Source: Pseudorasbora parva (Eukaryota; Chordata; Actinopteri; Cypriniformes; Gobionidae). From it: 64,000 bases of DNA. This document shows positions 36,149-58,345 of this stretch, piece by piece (the first letter of the stretch is position 1; each line of letters starts with the position of its first letter). Position numbers and translations under genes: made by a program. Location of the stretch: NCBI RefSeq assembly GCF_024679245.1, contig NC_090172.1:40330776-40394775 (forward strand), written 5' to 3'. The notes below the pieces were generated by a model. It was not told the DNA's origin. It searched no databases and saw only the letters and a program-made list of their open reading frames with translations.

Positions 36149-36270
36149 CGAATAAGTGCGGTCAAAAGACAAAACCTCAACGCCGACGGGAAGCACGAGG
36201 ATATTCAATACAGTGCAGTCAAAGTTTCTACCAGGTTTCTACCGGCGCCCATCGCTCAGCCAATCAAATG
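36149..36270 (-). promoter_or_regulatory. tipin: Putative tipin promoter and non-coding first exon
   Basis: On the minus strand a splice donor 'ATTCG|GTAAGT' ends a probable 5'-UTR exon at 36149; the next exon starts with the acceptor before 34525. The area is CpG-rich. A CCAAT motif lies at 36260-36264. A perfect E2F-type TTTGGCGCC lies at 36018-36026, about 125 bp inside intron 1, fitting an S-phase gene. The transcription start is not fixed. Confidence 0.5.
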
Positions 36271-36553
36271 TTTGATACGACGAACGTCAATGGTTTTGCT
36301 CTCTATGGTTTTGTTTTGCTCACGGCTTTGCTCTGCTACGTCGTTTTTTATGTAACGAACGAGAAACCAGCGACGCCTACCGTTTCGGAGCGCCTGCATG
36401 TTTAAATATTGGCAAGTATGACCAAAATTAAATTATACTCGGATTAGCTAAATGATAATCCATGAAGAAATTGCGTTGTTTTTGCGAGAGGTTACCGATG
36501 TAGACATGTCAAAATATTAAAAAAGAGATATAGGCTATTGCAGGGTTTCAAAC

Positions 36554-36559
36554 TTTATT
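36554..36559 (-). terminator. lctl: Putative lctl polyadenylation signal
   Basis: AATAAA on the minus strand lies 395 nt after the lctl stop codon. It is only about 300 bp from the tipin promoter, so lctl ends close to where its co-oriented neighbour begins. A second TTTATT at about 36843 is an alternative. Confidence 0.45.
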
Positions 36560-36953
36560 GAAAGCACAAAGCATTAGGTGTTTGAATTACTGTATTTTAG
36601 TATTGTAATGTTTTACAAACACATTTACTATGTTTGTTTGTTTTTATCGTATTATTGCATTGTTATTACATATACAAATGCCATTGCTAATGGGGTTTAA
36701 AAAAAAATGCTTTCAAAAAGTTTCAGAAACTCTCTCACCTCATATTCAAACATGCAAACCTCAACTTATCCTCCGAGTAATTTGTTGGGTGATGTTTGGG
36801 TGGTCCAACAATTTATGAACACAGAAGTACATTTGTGGACCATTTTATTTGAAGGTACATGTAAACAAGTCTCTGCATACTAATTATTATTAATAATCAA
36901 TAAGAGAAATGCTGTGAAATGTGAAAAAATAGAGTTGTGTTAATGTTAAGCAG

Positions 36954-47597
<10,644 letters not shown>

Positions 47598-49290
47598 TTT
47601 TTCACTAATAACACCTGCACAGATAAAACAGACTTGTTTTACTTGTACAGGCACATATTCAAAAATGTTTTATTCTTGCAGTTGTTCTTAAATAGGTAAT
47701 GTGAAGAAACTTTATATCAGTCATCCTCATATAATGGAACATACTCAGAGTGGTCAGTTCTGTAGCTGAGGCATATCAATGATGCATCCCGAACTAAAAA
47801 GCTTTCACAATCCATGTGCAATTGCCTGAAAATGTCAAAAATAAAAAATACAAATTCCAAACCCAGATAAGATCAGGTGAATTAACTCTCATTTCAGCCA
47901 GCTATAAGACAAACTGATACAAAAGGCTACCAGAGACAAAAAATAAGTCAGTTTGTCAAGAGCTGCCAATATGAAAGACATCTCAAGAAGTTTGTATCCC
48001 GAAAAAAGGAGATGTGGGTTTCTGTCTGAAGGAGAGAGGATGAGAAGATGTTTAAAATGCTCCCTTCTGTTCACAGGAACCAGCCGCTTTGCCCTGTCTC
48101 GTCTCTCTCCCTCCTCTCACCCTCTCCCACCATCTAGATTCACACTCAAGCACATATACACGTATACCTGCTCCAGGCCTCACATTTGTCTCGACTGGAT
48201 TCCACTCCAAAGTGCCAGAATGTTTCCCAAGCTTCTGAACTTCATTCACCCTCACAAAGCTGCCCGGTGCCTGTGCGCCCACATGCACAAAACAGTAGCG
48301 AAGCATCTAGTAGATCCGAGCTCCATTCAGGAGCCACACACAGGCCCAAATACCCGCTATTCAAATTCAGTGGGCTGAGAGGGAAAAAGTGCTGCTCCTA
48401 ACATGTTTTATAGAAATGAACATTTGACTCTGTAAGCAAGTTGATGTTGGTGTGGGTGATGCATTTGCATTTTGGCCCCAAAGGAAAAAATAGTTTATGC
48501 CATGAAAAAATTTCGACTTTATTCAGAAGCATTTCTGAACCAATTCTGCATTATTTTCATAAGCAAGATGAACTTAATGTTTTTTATAGAGTGCAGAATA
48601 TTATGACTTATATTAAAATTATATTTAAATATTTGCCCTTTCTTAAATAATCAATTTTTGACTAGGATAATCAGTATAGACCAATATTATATAAAATCGG
48701 TTGTTTAAATGCTCATTGCTTTACGCTTTATTTTTTCAAACAATGTTCTACACTGTAAACAATATTTATTACAACATAAGTTGTAAATAAAACAAAGATT
48801 ATTGGAGTATATTTTACAAGAAAATACCATTTCAGTCGTTTAAAATTAGTTTTTGCCCCAGTTCAAACACGAATGCATCAGTTATAACAGGCAAATTGCA
48901 TTGTAAATGAACTGTGAAAAGAATGCTGAATTGTTTCAGAAAGTGTCGGCACTGCACTCTTTAACTGTATGTGTATATGTTTCTATATGTGTGTTTAGGT
49001 GTGTATAAAGCAGAATGTTTACAATGTATATTGGATTATCATGTGAACGTGTGTTGTCTTGCATGTGCCACTGATGTGCATGTTTAAGCTTTTGTACTGT
49101 ATGTGTATAGTTTCTGTATGCACATATAGCTAAATGCTTTGACAAAACATAGCAAACTGTATTGTTTAGCATATCAATACACAGACAGACTACAGAGAGA
49201 GCAGCAGAAAGAGTATGAGCATTCTAGCACTCCCTGTTTCTATGTACCTGCTGTATTTAAGGACCATCTTAGTGGCCTCCACGAGCTGAC
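47598..49290. promoter_or_regulatory. Divergent intergenic region between lctl and the crystallin gene
   Basis: The two start codons are 1.7 kb apart and point away from each other. On the crystallin side a TATA-like TATTTAA lies at 49254-49260, with 'gctgac' (a MAF half-site) at 49285-49290 just before the ATG, so the 5' UTR would be very short. The lctl side has no TATA box near the start codon. ORFs at 47953-48401 overlap on both strands and show no domain. No repeats are evident near the middle. Confidence 0.45.
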
Positions 49291-50037
49291 ATGAACATCT
49301 TTACTAAGGTCCCCGGACTAGCCCAACAAACCAGGTATGTTTGCGGTGCATTTGGAAGCAAGAGCAACACCACAATTTGTGAACTGAGTTTCAACCAGAT
49401 CTGCACCTCTAAAGAGGGCTGTATTAATCATTGCAGAAAAGGCATGTAAAAGTCAGAACAATGTCCGTTATTCATTGCAGTCTTGAAGAGAATACATATG
49501 AAGTTCAGATCATAAGTTCAATAAGTTCATCCATACCGTTAGGAAAGCCCTGAAACAACATACTGCTATGCTTTAATTGGTAAACTGATTTGTTCCACAC
49601 ATACATTGTTATGGAACAAATTTAAGTTTAATGTTATACACATTTCGAAAGACAGAAACCGAACAGTTCAAAAAGCTATGTTTCAAGGCTTCTTTCATGT
49701 CATATTTTTATTGATTGATGTTGTTTATGTGTTCTCTGTTGGAAAATGTGCTAAGAGTATTGGACTTTTTTCCGTAGCAAGCTGGGGTCTGTGCTCCAAC
49801 GTGCCTTCTACGGGTCCAGTGGGAGGGTAAGAGTTTATTTTGGCTTTTATCTCTATATAGTGACTCACTGAGTTTGGTGCCAATGAATAGTATATAAATA
49901 TGTTAACTGTTTACTACTCTTTTGATTGCTTCTCAAATAGTTTTGTGGTGTTTTTAGAAAAAACCCATTCGGAAAGTTTTCACATATGCTCTGTTAATTA
50001 TTTTAAGTCATTTTGTGCTTTTTAAATAAATGTATAT

Positions 50038-50106
<69 letters not shown>

Positions 50107-51213
50107 TAGTGGGTTTTATTTAAGCATTAGTTGTGGTTTTCAGGTGACCCTTTTCGATCAGAGGAACTTTGCGGGTCGGCGACTGGACCTGACCTCTGAC
50201 TGTCAGAAACTGAGTGAAAAAAACTTTCCTGACAGATGCAACTCTGTCCAGGTGGAGAGTGGAGCGTGAGTACATGACGGTTTGGTATCTTATTTGACCT
50301 TTTATAAATCTCTGTTTAGCATGAGAATTCAACTGTTTAACAGTGTAAATAAGTCAAAATGCATAAAATAGCATTAGAACCACCCTTTAAAGGGTACGTC
50401 CCATTTTGATTCAGTCGATATTTCAGTCATTTTTGCATATTTTTCCCCCTTGTAATGTAATTTTGCTAATTTAAGCCTATTCACATATGTTTTGAATTTT
50501 CACTATAAAATGTGTTCATATGTAGATGGGTAGGATATGAACATGAGAACTTCCGAGGGCGTCAGTACCTGTGGGACATGTCTGACAGGGGGGAGTACAA
50601 TTGCACTGATAAGTGGTGTGCTCAGGGTGACCACATCTCCTCTGTTCGTGCTGTGAAACAGGTGAGACACATTTAAAATATATAAAATAAATATATTTAT
50701 TAAATAAAATAAAATAAAATAACACTATAAAATAAAACTTGTATCAAATTTTGTCATTTCCACTGGTTGAAAAAACACCCTGAAATCTAAACCTGGAGTT
50801 TTGTTTTGTTTTATTAATTTTGTTATTAGGACACCAACCCTCCCCGTGCACAGCTGTTTGAGAGGGTAGGTTTCTCAGGCAAGAAGACAGAGCTCCATGA
50901 TGACATCCCCAACCTGCTGAGCCGCTACAGCCTTAACAGGGTGTCCTCCATCAGAGTAATGGGCGGAACGTGAGTACAAGTCACTGATGTTAACATTGAA
51001 ATTTATTCTGTTCTGTATAAATTCAGTATTGTGTGCATATTATCGCAAACATACTTCCCATTTCTCTTTCCTGACCACAGCTGGGTGGCGTACCAGGAGC
51101 CGAACTACAGAGGAGCCCATTACATCCTGGAGAAAAAGGACTACAACAACTTTTCTGACTGGGGTTCTCAAAACAGCACCGTTGGCTCAATTCGCCGTGT
51201 CCGCTTCAGCTAA
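49291..51213 (+). CDS. crybgx: Beta/gamma-crystallin, beta-type six-exon gene (probable crystallin beta gamma X)
   Basis: Exons: 49291-49334, 49778-49826, 50144-50265, 50526-50661, 50830-50969, 51081-51213. The sum is 624 nt, giving 207 residues, all with GT-AG junctions. Role: structural lens protein. A 30-residue N-terminal arm ('MNIFTKVPGLAQQTSKLGSV') is followed by four Greek-key motifs, one per exon: 'VTLFDQRNFAGRRLDL'; 'WVGYEHENFRGRQYLWD' with 'CTDKWCAQGDHISSVR'; 'AQLFERVGFSGKKTELH'; 'WVAYQEPNYRGAHYILE' with 'TVGSIRRVRF'. One motif per exon and a long N-arm are the beta-crystallin layout, whereas gamma-crystallins use one exon per domain. The symbol is tentative: the sequence fits the non-mammalian beta-gamma-X type better than standard cryba, crybb or crygn. 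AATAAA lies at 51310. The short ATG exon was taken because it joins in frame. Confidence 0.93.
50027..50104. repeat. (AT)n microsatellite in crystallin intron 2
   Basis: About 75 bp of TA dinucleotide with one break end 40 bp before the exon-3 acceptor (50143). Length variation here could affect the branch-point region. Confidence 0.95.
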
Positions 51214-51309
51214 ACAAAATACCCCGAAAAACACTCACACCCGTCAGCTCTTTATACAAAAATATGCCAGCTCTAAGTGAAACAAACCCTCCAGAAGACC
51301 TATTTTAGT

Positions 51310-51315
51310 AATAAA
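51310..51315 (+). terminator. crybgx: Crystallin gene polyadenylation signal
   Basis: AATAAA lies 97 nt after the stop codon and is followed by 'ttgttgtttgtg', a GT-rich downstream element. The 3' UTR is short, as expected for a crystallin. Confidence 0.75.
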
Positions 51316-51330
51316 CTGATGAAAAAGACA

Positions 51331-52654
51331 AATATTGTTGTTTGTGCTTACATTACATAACAGTAATTACATAATTTATCAGGTATGGCAAAGTTCTTCA
51401 ACTGCTCAATAGCTTTTTGGGTGCAGGAAAGAGTGTTGTGTTGCCCTCTGCTGGTGAAGCTCATCATGCACATTTGAGTTTCTGTAATGTCAGCCTATCT
51501 GTTACCTGGCATGTCAGAGCCACCATCTTAAGATAATCCCAATGCACAGGTCCGATTGTTCCCAGGGTGCTACGGTACTCTATTTTGTCCTATACTGCCC
51601 TGATGGGACACATCATTAGACGTGGGATGCTAATAGGAACAGTGAGCTCACGGCTTTGCCCTCTCTTCTATGATCCGAATCTTTTAAAGAGCAGCTGTGA
51701 AGCTTATCTGTGTATATTTGAGCATACGTCTAGGAATTCACACGGGCTTTAGCTCTGTGTTGGACTGACAGACATGCTGCCCTGCTCTCTAAAGGCCAGC
51801 GAGGTATTTCGGTGGGTCGTGGGAGTAGCAGTTGCTGTGGCCCGGTCGTGCCGATGACATTGTGTTACATATCTCTCACGGTCCCCACAGCAGCCTGGAG
51901 GTACCCACCAGTGCAGAAACTGCAGAGAGGTAGAAAGAATGCAAACTGATCAAAGAGAAGGATGTACAGGGGATGAGAGAGAGTTTATGCGATTATAAAC
52001 AAATGTTTAACACAACCATTATGTTAACTACTGGCATTTTATTTACAACTTTAAAACTAGCTAGTATTGTTTCCATTAGTGCTGATGTTACTGTTACCAC
52101 TTGAAGTATGACAAAATGATTCCACAGGTTTAAAAAATAAGTACATTTAGAAATCCAATAATTAGAGTGAGACATGAGTCTAGTGAATCGGTAATATATT
52201 ATATAATGTAAGATACATTGTTACATTTATAATATGAATTCATATATTGTATAAGTGAATTGTGAATATTTACAATTCATAAAGCAATCTGAAATTTCAC
52301 AGAGAATTTGAAACATAATGCTAAAATTCACAAAACTTCAAATGTTTGGTATTACAAAATATATATTTTTTTAAGCTTTTAATTTATCAAAGAATCACCC
52401 CAAAAATGTATCTCAGTTTTCCCCAAAAAATATAATTTATAAAATAAACATTAATAATAAAAAGAAAAGTTTATTGAGCTCAAAATCAACATGTGACACT
52501 GAAGTCTGAAGCAATGACTGTTGGAAATGTATTTAAAAGTTTGTGGTAAACATTTTTAATATATTACAATAAAAGTTATTTTAAATTGTAATAATATTTC
52601 AAAATAATATTAAATAATATTGAATAATATTTCAAAAAAACGAAATATTGTATG

Positions 52655-52722
<68 letters not shown>

Positions 52723-55700
52723 AATTCATATATTGTATTCATATAATTTTATATGAAATATGAAGATATATACTTTTTTTATTATTTATCTTTTTATTTT
52801 TATTTTGAGGTGAGGGCAGGAAGTCCAACACAAAACTCTTTCCCTCTGTACCACACATACACAAACAGTCAGAGTCTGACCTTGTAGGTGGCAAGGCCTG
52901 TTGAATGGGAAGGATATGCTACTTTCCAGTAAGCCAGTTGGTCACAGCTGAAATGGTAAACTAATTGACCACCCATACACAGCATTCCTCTTGCTTCAAA
53001 CCCACACACACAAACACATACACATTTAGGCCTACATCCACATGGCAAACCATACTAACAATCCCAGTTTACTCCCTCTTTCTCTCAGTGTTCATGTGGT
53101 ATATAAGTTTGCACTTACAAACATACCACACATTGGTTGTTCTGTTTGTCCTCTCGCTCTGTGATTACTTTTACTGTGATCTATGAGCCAAACTTCATAG
53201 ATTACCAGTCCTCATGTTACATAATTACAGTACTATGTGATCGAGTCCCAAACAAGCACACACCTTACAGTAGAGCACACCTTAATGGCAGTTATTATCT
53301 CAGTCTGGTTTGGTTTCGTTCACACAGTTCACACAGTGTTTAAATGCTTAAGAACTTCCTTATTTAAGTCCTTCCTTAACAGCTTCTATCCAAGTGTGAC
53401 CCGCATCTTCATCAGAGTGTCACAGTAAAAACTGACATTCACTTCCTCTCTCTTTTAAGCTAGGCAGAAACAAACATGAATGTCACATTGTTTTTGTCAA
53501 TCCAATCTGGGAAACTCCACCTACTTGATTTTGGCCCAAGAGGGAAAATGTATTGACACTGAAGAGATTTAGACAGAATATCTAACAGGATATGATGTTA
53601 AAATAAAAAAAAGAGGATTTTTCCTGTCTTTCCCCCATCTTCTGTAGCAGCTATATTTGTAAATACTTTTTAGGTAAGTACTACTTAATGGAAGATAGTG
53701 TAATGTTGTAAGCCTCATAATATATTCTGTCTGTTTTGACTCTTTTCCACTGTAGATAACACTTTGTCAATGCACAATGTTCTTTCTTGCGCTCTCAGCC
53801 TTTTTGCTTGGTCTATGTTACAGAAAGATGATCTCACCAGAAAATACCCTGCAAGGCTTAAACGGCAATGCTTTCATGTCTGACAAGCTATTTCAGAATG
53901 ATTATCAGGGAAATCTTGATGGTACATGCCACTTTGCAGCGTGGCGTCTTGTTTCAACATGTTTTTGGTCTTTTAGTCAACAAAGAAGGGAAATGCCTGG
54001 GGAGACTGCATACTCAATGCTAATGGCATATCTATGTTTGAAGGAATTTCTCCACTATCTGATAACAATATCTGATAGGAGGCGCCAAAAGAGGTTTTGC
54101 TGGGGCACTTTTGCTATAATGCCACTAAAGCATTTCTTGGTCGCTCTGATGTGAAATCAGTGACTATTCTAGTTTTGCACTCATCATTCTGGACGGTTAG
54201 TTCAATTACAATAACTAGTTTTAATCAGCAGATATCAAGATTTTCATGCACTTTTATCACTTTTATTAAATATATGGTTTATTGTGAGTTTAAAAGTTGA
54301 AACATTTTCAGAAAAGGCATTTCCAGATACTAATGGTACTGTTCTGCGTGTAACTTTTTTAGTTTATTCTTAGCTAAAAACACTTAGTTCTTTCAAAAAT
54401 ATATGTGCTCATTAATGTATATTTACTTCAAGTAATAAAGTATTCTCGTAAGTTTATAATATGTCATTGAAAATACATACGGGTGAGGGGTTCGCTACAT
54501 ATACTGTCAATTAGATAATTTTTAAATAATTTTTTTTTTTTTTGTCTTTTGAAAGTCTAGGCAATCAAAAATTTCTTCTGAAGAGATCACTTTATATGAA
54601 AAAGCTTTTAAGCTTTTTCTCATATATAAACATTAATCAATTACTATTAAAATTATCTCACAAATATTTGCTAACTCAATGTATTTTTTACAGCGGGGTG
54701 ATTGTGTTGCTATAGCTTACACACAGCACAAGTATGCTTGATTTCGAATGGTAAATTGAATTGAATTGCTTAACATGCTGTCGTAAGGAAAAGTCCAGCA
54801 GAACGAGCGTCCGTCGTGTTCAGAGGGTTAACCGTGCTGAAGAGGAGAGGAGAGCGCAGCTGGGATCGATACTGTAGAAACTGAGGCTATCGTATCTTTT
54901 CAGATATTTCAGTATCGATATTTTTGACAACACTAGTTGCACTGTGCTGACCCAGGCTTTTTAAAAGTGAAATAAATCCACACTTCAGAGCGCCGCTTAC
55001 CGGGCTTCCATGGCTAAAAGAACAAGCGGGCGCGCAAGCACCGGAAATCAGATGGCCATGGAAACCAAAACTTGCGCGTTTGGAATCGATAATCGGAACC
55101 GAAAACAAATTTTCTAAACGATTCCAATGGAATCTTTATTTTTTTAAACGGTTCCAAGTTAGAACTGGTTCTCGATGCCCAACCCTAGTCATATACCTTC
55201 TCACTGCTCGATGGGGTAAAATATCACACAGTGTAGCTTTAACATCAGTATTGCGTTCTTTGCAGTGGTGTTCATCAAGACCCTTGTTTGAATTCTCAGG
55301 ATACTTAAAAGACTCAAGAACTCATGTCTAGGTGGACACGGGGGTGGCCAGAGGCTTCGACCACAGTCAATAACAAAGAGCCCTGGAATCTTTTGTCTTT
55401 TGTCCCAGACTCTGGTATGAACTCAAAGCTTGGACAGGCCACCACTGTGGCCACCTGTTAACCACAATTATCACCAATGCTCACACACATGCACACTGGA
55501 CCAATTAAGCATCCCGTGCACTCACCTCCATTCAGCCAGCACTAACAGCTTTGCAGTGATGCCAGGACTGACTCCCTCACTTCCCTCTCACTCATCAATA
55601 ATGACTCTGAGCAATGTGTGTGTGAGAGTATGAGCTGAGAGGTATTTAAAGGTCTGCCAAGTAATTACCTAAACAACACAATCCCTGCTATACAGATTTA

Positions 55701-55735
55701 AAAAAAACACTTTAAGTACTTCATATTTCAAATGT
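51331..55735. other. Gene-poor stretch
   Basis: No splice-linked coding sequence was recognised. An (AT)n tract lies at 52658-52721. The longest ORF (53777-54154, 125 codons, hydrophobic start) has no recognised domain. At 54895-55190, 'cagtatcgatatttttgaca' and 'tcggaaccgaaaacaaattt' resemble a dispersed fish repeat; 'cacagtgtagct' then TTAA at about 55240 looks like another TTAA-type right end. Conserved regulatory DNA cannot be excluded by eye. Confidence 0.5.
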
Positions 55736-55736
55736 T

Positions 55737-55984
55737 TATTAGGGCCCAAGCCCTGAAAGGGCGCAGAGCCCTATTGTTCTTCTAAGGATTATTATTATTT
55801 ATTTATTTATTTTTTACCGACTATTTGGGCATTCTTGGGGCCCTTCCCATGCTCGAAAACTCTTGAAACTTTGCACACGCATCAGAATGCGCGGCCATCA
55901 GGGCCGGGCTGAGGCTGGGACCCGGGCGTGGCAGGGGGGCTCGACAGCGCCCCCTAAAGTGGGCCATCCTCGTCATTTCCAAAG
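55737..55984. repeat. Dispersed repeat ('agggcccaagccctgaaagg' type)
   Basis: It starts 'ttagggcccaagccctgaaa' with 'gcgcagagccctattgttct' and a TTATT run, and continues with 'cttgaaactttgcacacgca' and 'agcgccccctaaagtgggcc'. This is a common cyprinid dispersed repeat. It abuts the broken 3' side of the RTE LINE and is read through in frame by its last ORF. Confidence 0.6.
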
Positions 55985-58345
55985 AGAACCTCAACATCTT
56001 CAGCTCTGCTACCTCTAGCTCTTCCTCCTGTCTTTTCCTCAGTGCAACTGTCTCCAAACCATACAACATGGCTGGTCTCACTACTGTTCTGTACACCTTT
56101 CCTTTCATTCTTGCTGGTACTCTTTTATCACACAACTGACCTGACACTTTTCTCCACCCATTCCAACCTGCCTGTACACACTTCTTCACCTCTTTTCCAC
56201 ACTCCCCATTGCTCTGGACTGTTGACCCTAAGTACTTAAAATCCTGCACCTTCTTTACCTCTTCTCCCTGTAACCTCACTGTTCCACTTGGTTCCCTCTC
56301 ATTCACACACATGTATTCTGTCTTGCTGCGACTAACCTTCATTCCTCTTCTCTCCAGAGCAAACCTCCACCTCTCTAGACTTTCCTCCACCTGCTCCTTG
56401 CTCTCACTACAGATCACAATGTCAACCGCAAACATCATAGTCCATGGAGATTCCTGTCTGACCTCATCTGTCAGCCTGTCCATCACCACCGCAAACAAGA
56501 AGGGGCTCAGAGCCGATCCTTGATGCAGTCCCACCTTCACCGTGAAGTCCTCTGTCTCACCTACAGCACACCTTACCACTGTCCTACTGCTCTCATACAT
56601 ATCCTGGACCACTCTAACATACCTCTCCGCCACTCCAGACCTCCTCATACAATACCACAGCTCCTCTCTTCTAAATCTACAAAGACACAATGCAGCTCTT
56701 TCTGACCCTCTCTGTTTTTCTCCATTAACATTCACAAAGCAAATAATGCATCTGTAGTGCTCTTTCTTGGCATGAAACCATACTGCTGCTCACAAATGTC
56801 CAAATCTCCCCTTAGCCATGCTTCCACTACTCTATCCCACAGCTTCATTGTATGGCTCATCAGCTTAATACCTCTGTTGTTTCCACAAATCTGCACATCT
56901 CCCTTGTTCTTAAAAATCGTTACCAAAACACTTCTCCTCCATTCCTCAGGCATCCTCTCACTCTCTAAAACTTTGTTGAACAACCTAGTTAAAAACTCTA
57001 CTGCCACCTCTCCTAGACACTTCCATACCTCCACTGGTATGTCATCAGGACCAACTGCCTTTCCTCTCTTCATCCTCTTCAAAGCTCTCCTAACTTCACC
57101 CTTGCTAATACTTTCTACTTCCTGGTCAACAATATTTGCCTCTACAACTCTTCTCTCCCTGTCATTTTTCTCATTCATCAGTTCCTCAAAGTACTCCTTC
57201 CATCTTTCCCTCACCCTCCTGTCACTTTTCAAAACATTTCCATCTCTATCTTTAATCACTCTAACCTGCTGCACATCCTTTCCATCTCTTTCCCGCTGCC
57301 TCACCAACCGATACACATCCCTCTCACCTTCCTTACTATCTAAAATTGCATACATGTCCTCCTCATACGCTTTCTGTTCGGCCTTTGCCACCTCTATCTT
57401 AATCTCACGCTGCATCACCCTATATTCCTGTCTACTTTCCTCCGTCCTCTCACTGTCCCACTTCTTCCTAGCTAACCTCTTCCTCTGGATACTCTCCTGG
57501 ACTTCCTCAGTCCACCACCAAGTCTCCTTATCTTCTTTTCTCCTTCCAGATGACACACCTAGCACCTTCCTACCAGTCTCCCTGATCACTTTGGCTGTAG
57601 TAGTCCAGTCATCTGGAAGCCCTTCTTGACCACCTAAAGCTTGTCTCAACTCCTCCCTGAAAATCACACAGCACTCTTCCTTTTCCAACTTCCACCTCTT
57701 TTTCTTTTGCTCTGCCTTTACTCTCTTCATCTTCCTCACCACCAGAGTCATCTTACACACCACCATCCTATGCTGTCTAGCTACACTCTCACCTACCACT
57801 ACTTTACAATCACTAATTTCCATCAGATTATAGCTTCTACATAAGATATAGTCCACTTGTGTGCTCCTGCCACCACTCTTATATGTCACCCTGTGTTCCT
57901 GCCTCCTGTGGAAGTATGTGTTCATCACAGCCATCTCCATACTTTTAGCAGTCTACCAACCTCTGTCCTTCTGGGTACCTTTCCTGAAGACCAAACCTGC
58001 CCATCACTTCCTCGTCCCCACTATTTCCTTCCCTAATATGTCCATTAAAATCTGCACCTATCACTACACTTTCACCTCTGGGAACAGTCTGCATCACTTC
58101 CTCCAACACACTCCAGAATCTGTCTCTCATCTTGCTTACAACCTACTTGTGGAGCAAAGGTGCTAACAACATTTAACATCACACCTTCAATATCCAGCTT
58201 CAGACTCATCAAACTATCTGACACTCTCTTTACCTCCAGAACATTCTTCACAAACTGCTGCTTCAGGATCACTCCAACTCCATTTTTCTTCGTTTTCAAA
58301 ACTAAGTCAGCCAATGATAAAAAAGGGCCTGACATTTCCCGATGA
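55985..58345 (-). mobile_element. Degenerate RTE-type LINE (endonuclease and reverse transcriptase)
   Basis: Reading minus, three broken frames give an APE endonuclease ('VVSTFAPQVGC' near 58165, 'VVIGADFNGH' near 58060, 'TQVDYILCR' and 'ESVARQHRMVV' near 57800). A long frame (57940-56732) then enters the RT fingers with 'RRALKRMKRGKAVGPDDIPV'. The final frame (56735-55985) has 'LHQGSALSPFLFAVVMDRLT', 'TEYMCVN' and 'DFKYLGSTV'. The catalytic box reads 'MMFAVDIVIC', so FADD has become FAVD. The motif-A region (normally FVDLEKAYDRV) is shortened to 'LCRFRREELW'. At least three frameshifts and a missing 3' part make it inactive. Confidence 0.85.

Noticed and set aside
36139..36405. 88-codon ORF over the tipin promoter area
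   Set aside because: It lies on the strand opposite to tipin, has no domain, and is better explained as CpG-rich promoter sequence.
47953..48401. Possible small gene between lctl and the crystallin gene
   Set aside because: Three ORFs overlap in different frames and strands, none with a domain, and no coherent exon chain was found.
53777..54154. 125-codon ORF with a hydrophobic start after the crystallin gene
   Set aside because: No recognised domain, no matching splice-linked exons and ordinary AT-rich composition; a signal-peptide-like start is common by chance.
56757..57629. 290-codon plus-strand ORF, Ser/Leu-rich
   Set aside because: It is the antisense shadow of the RTE reverse-transcriptase frame on the minus strand.
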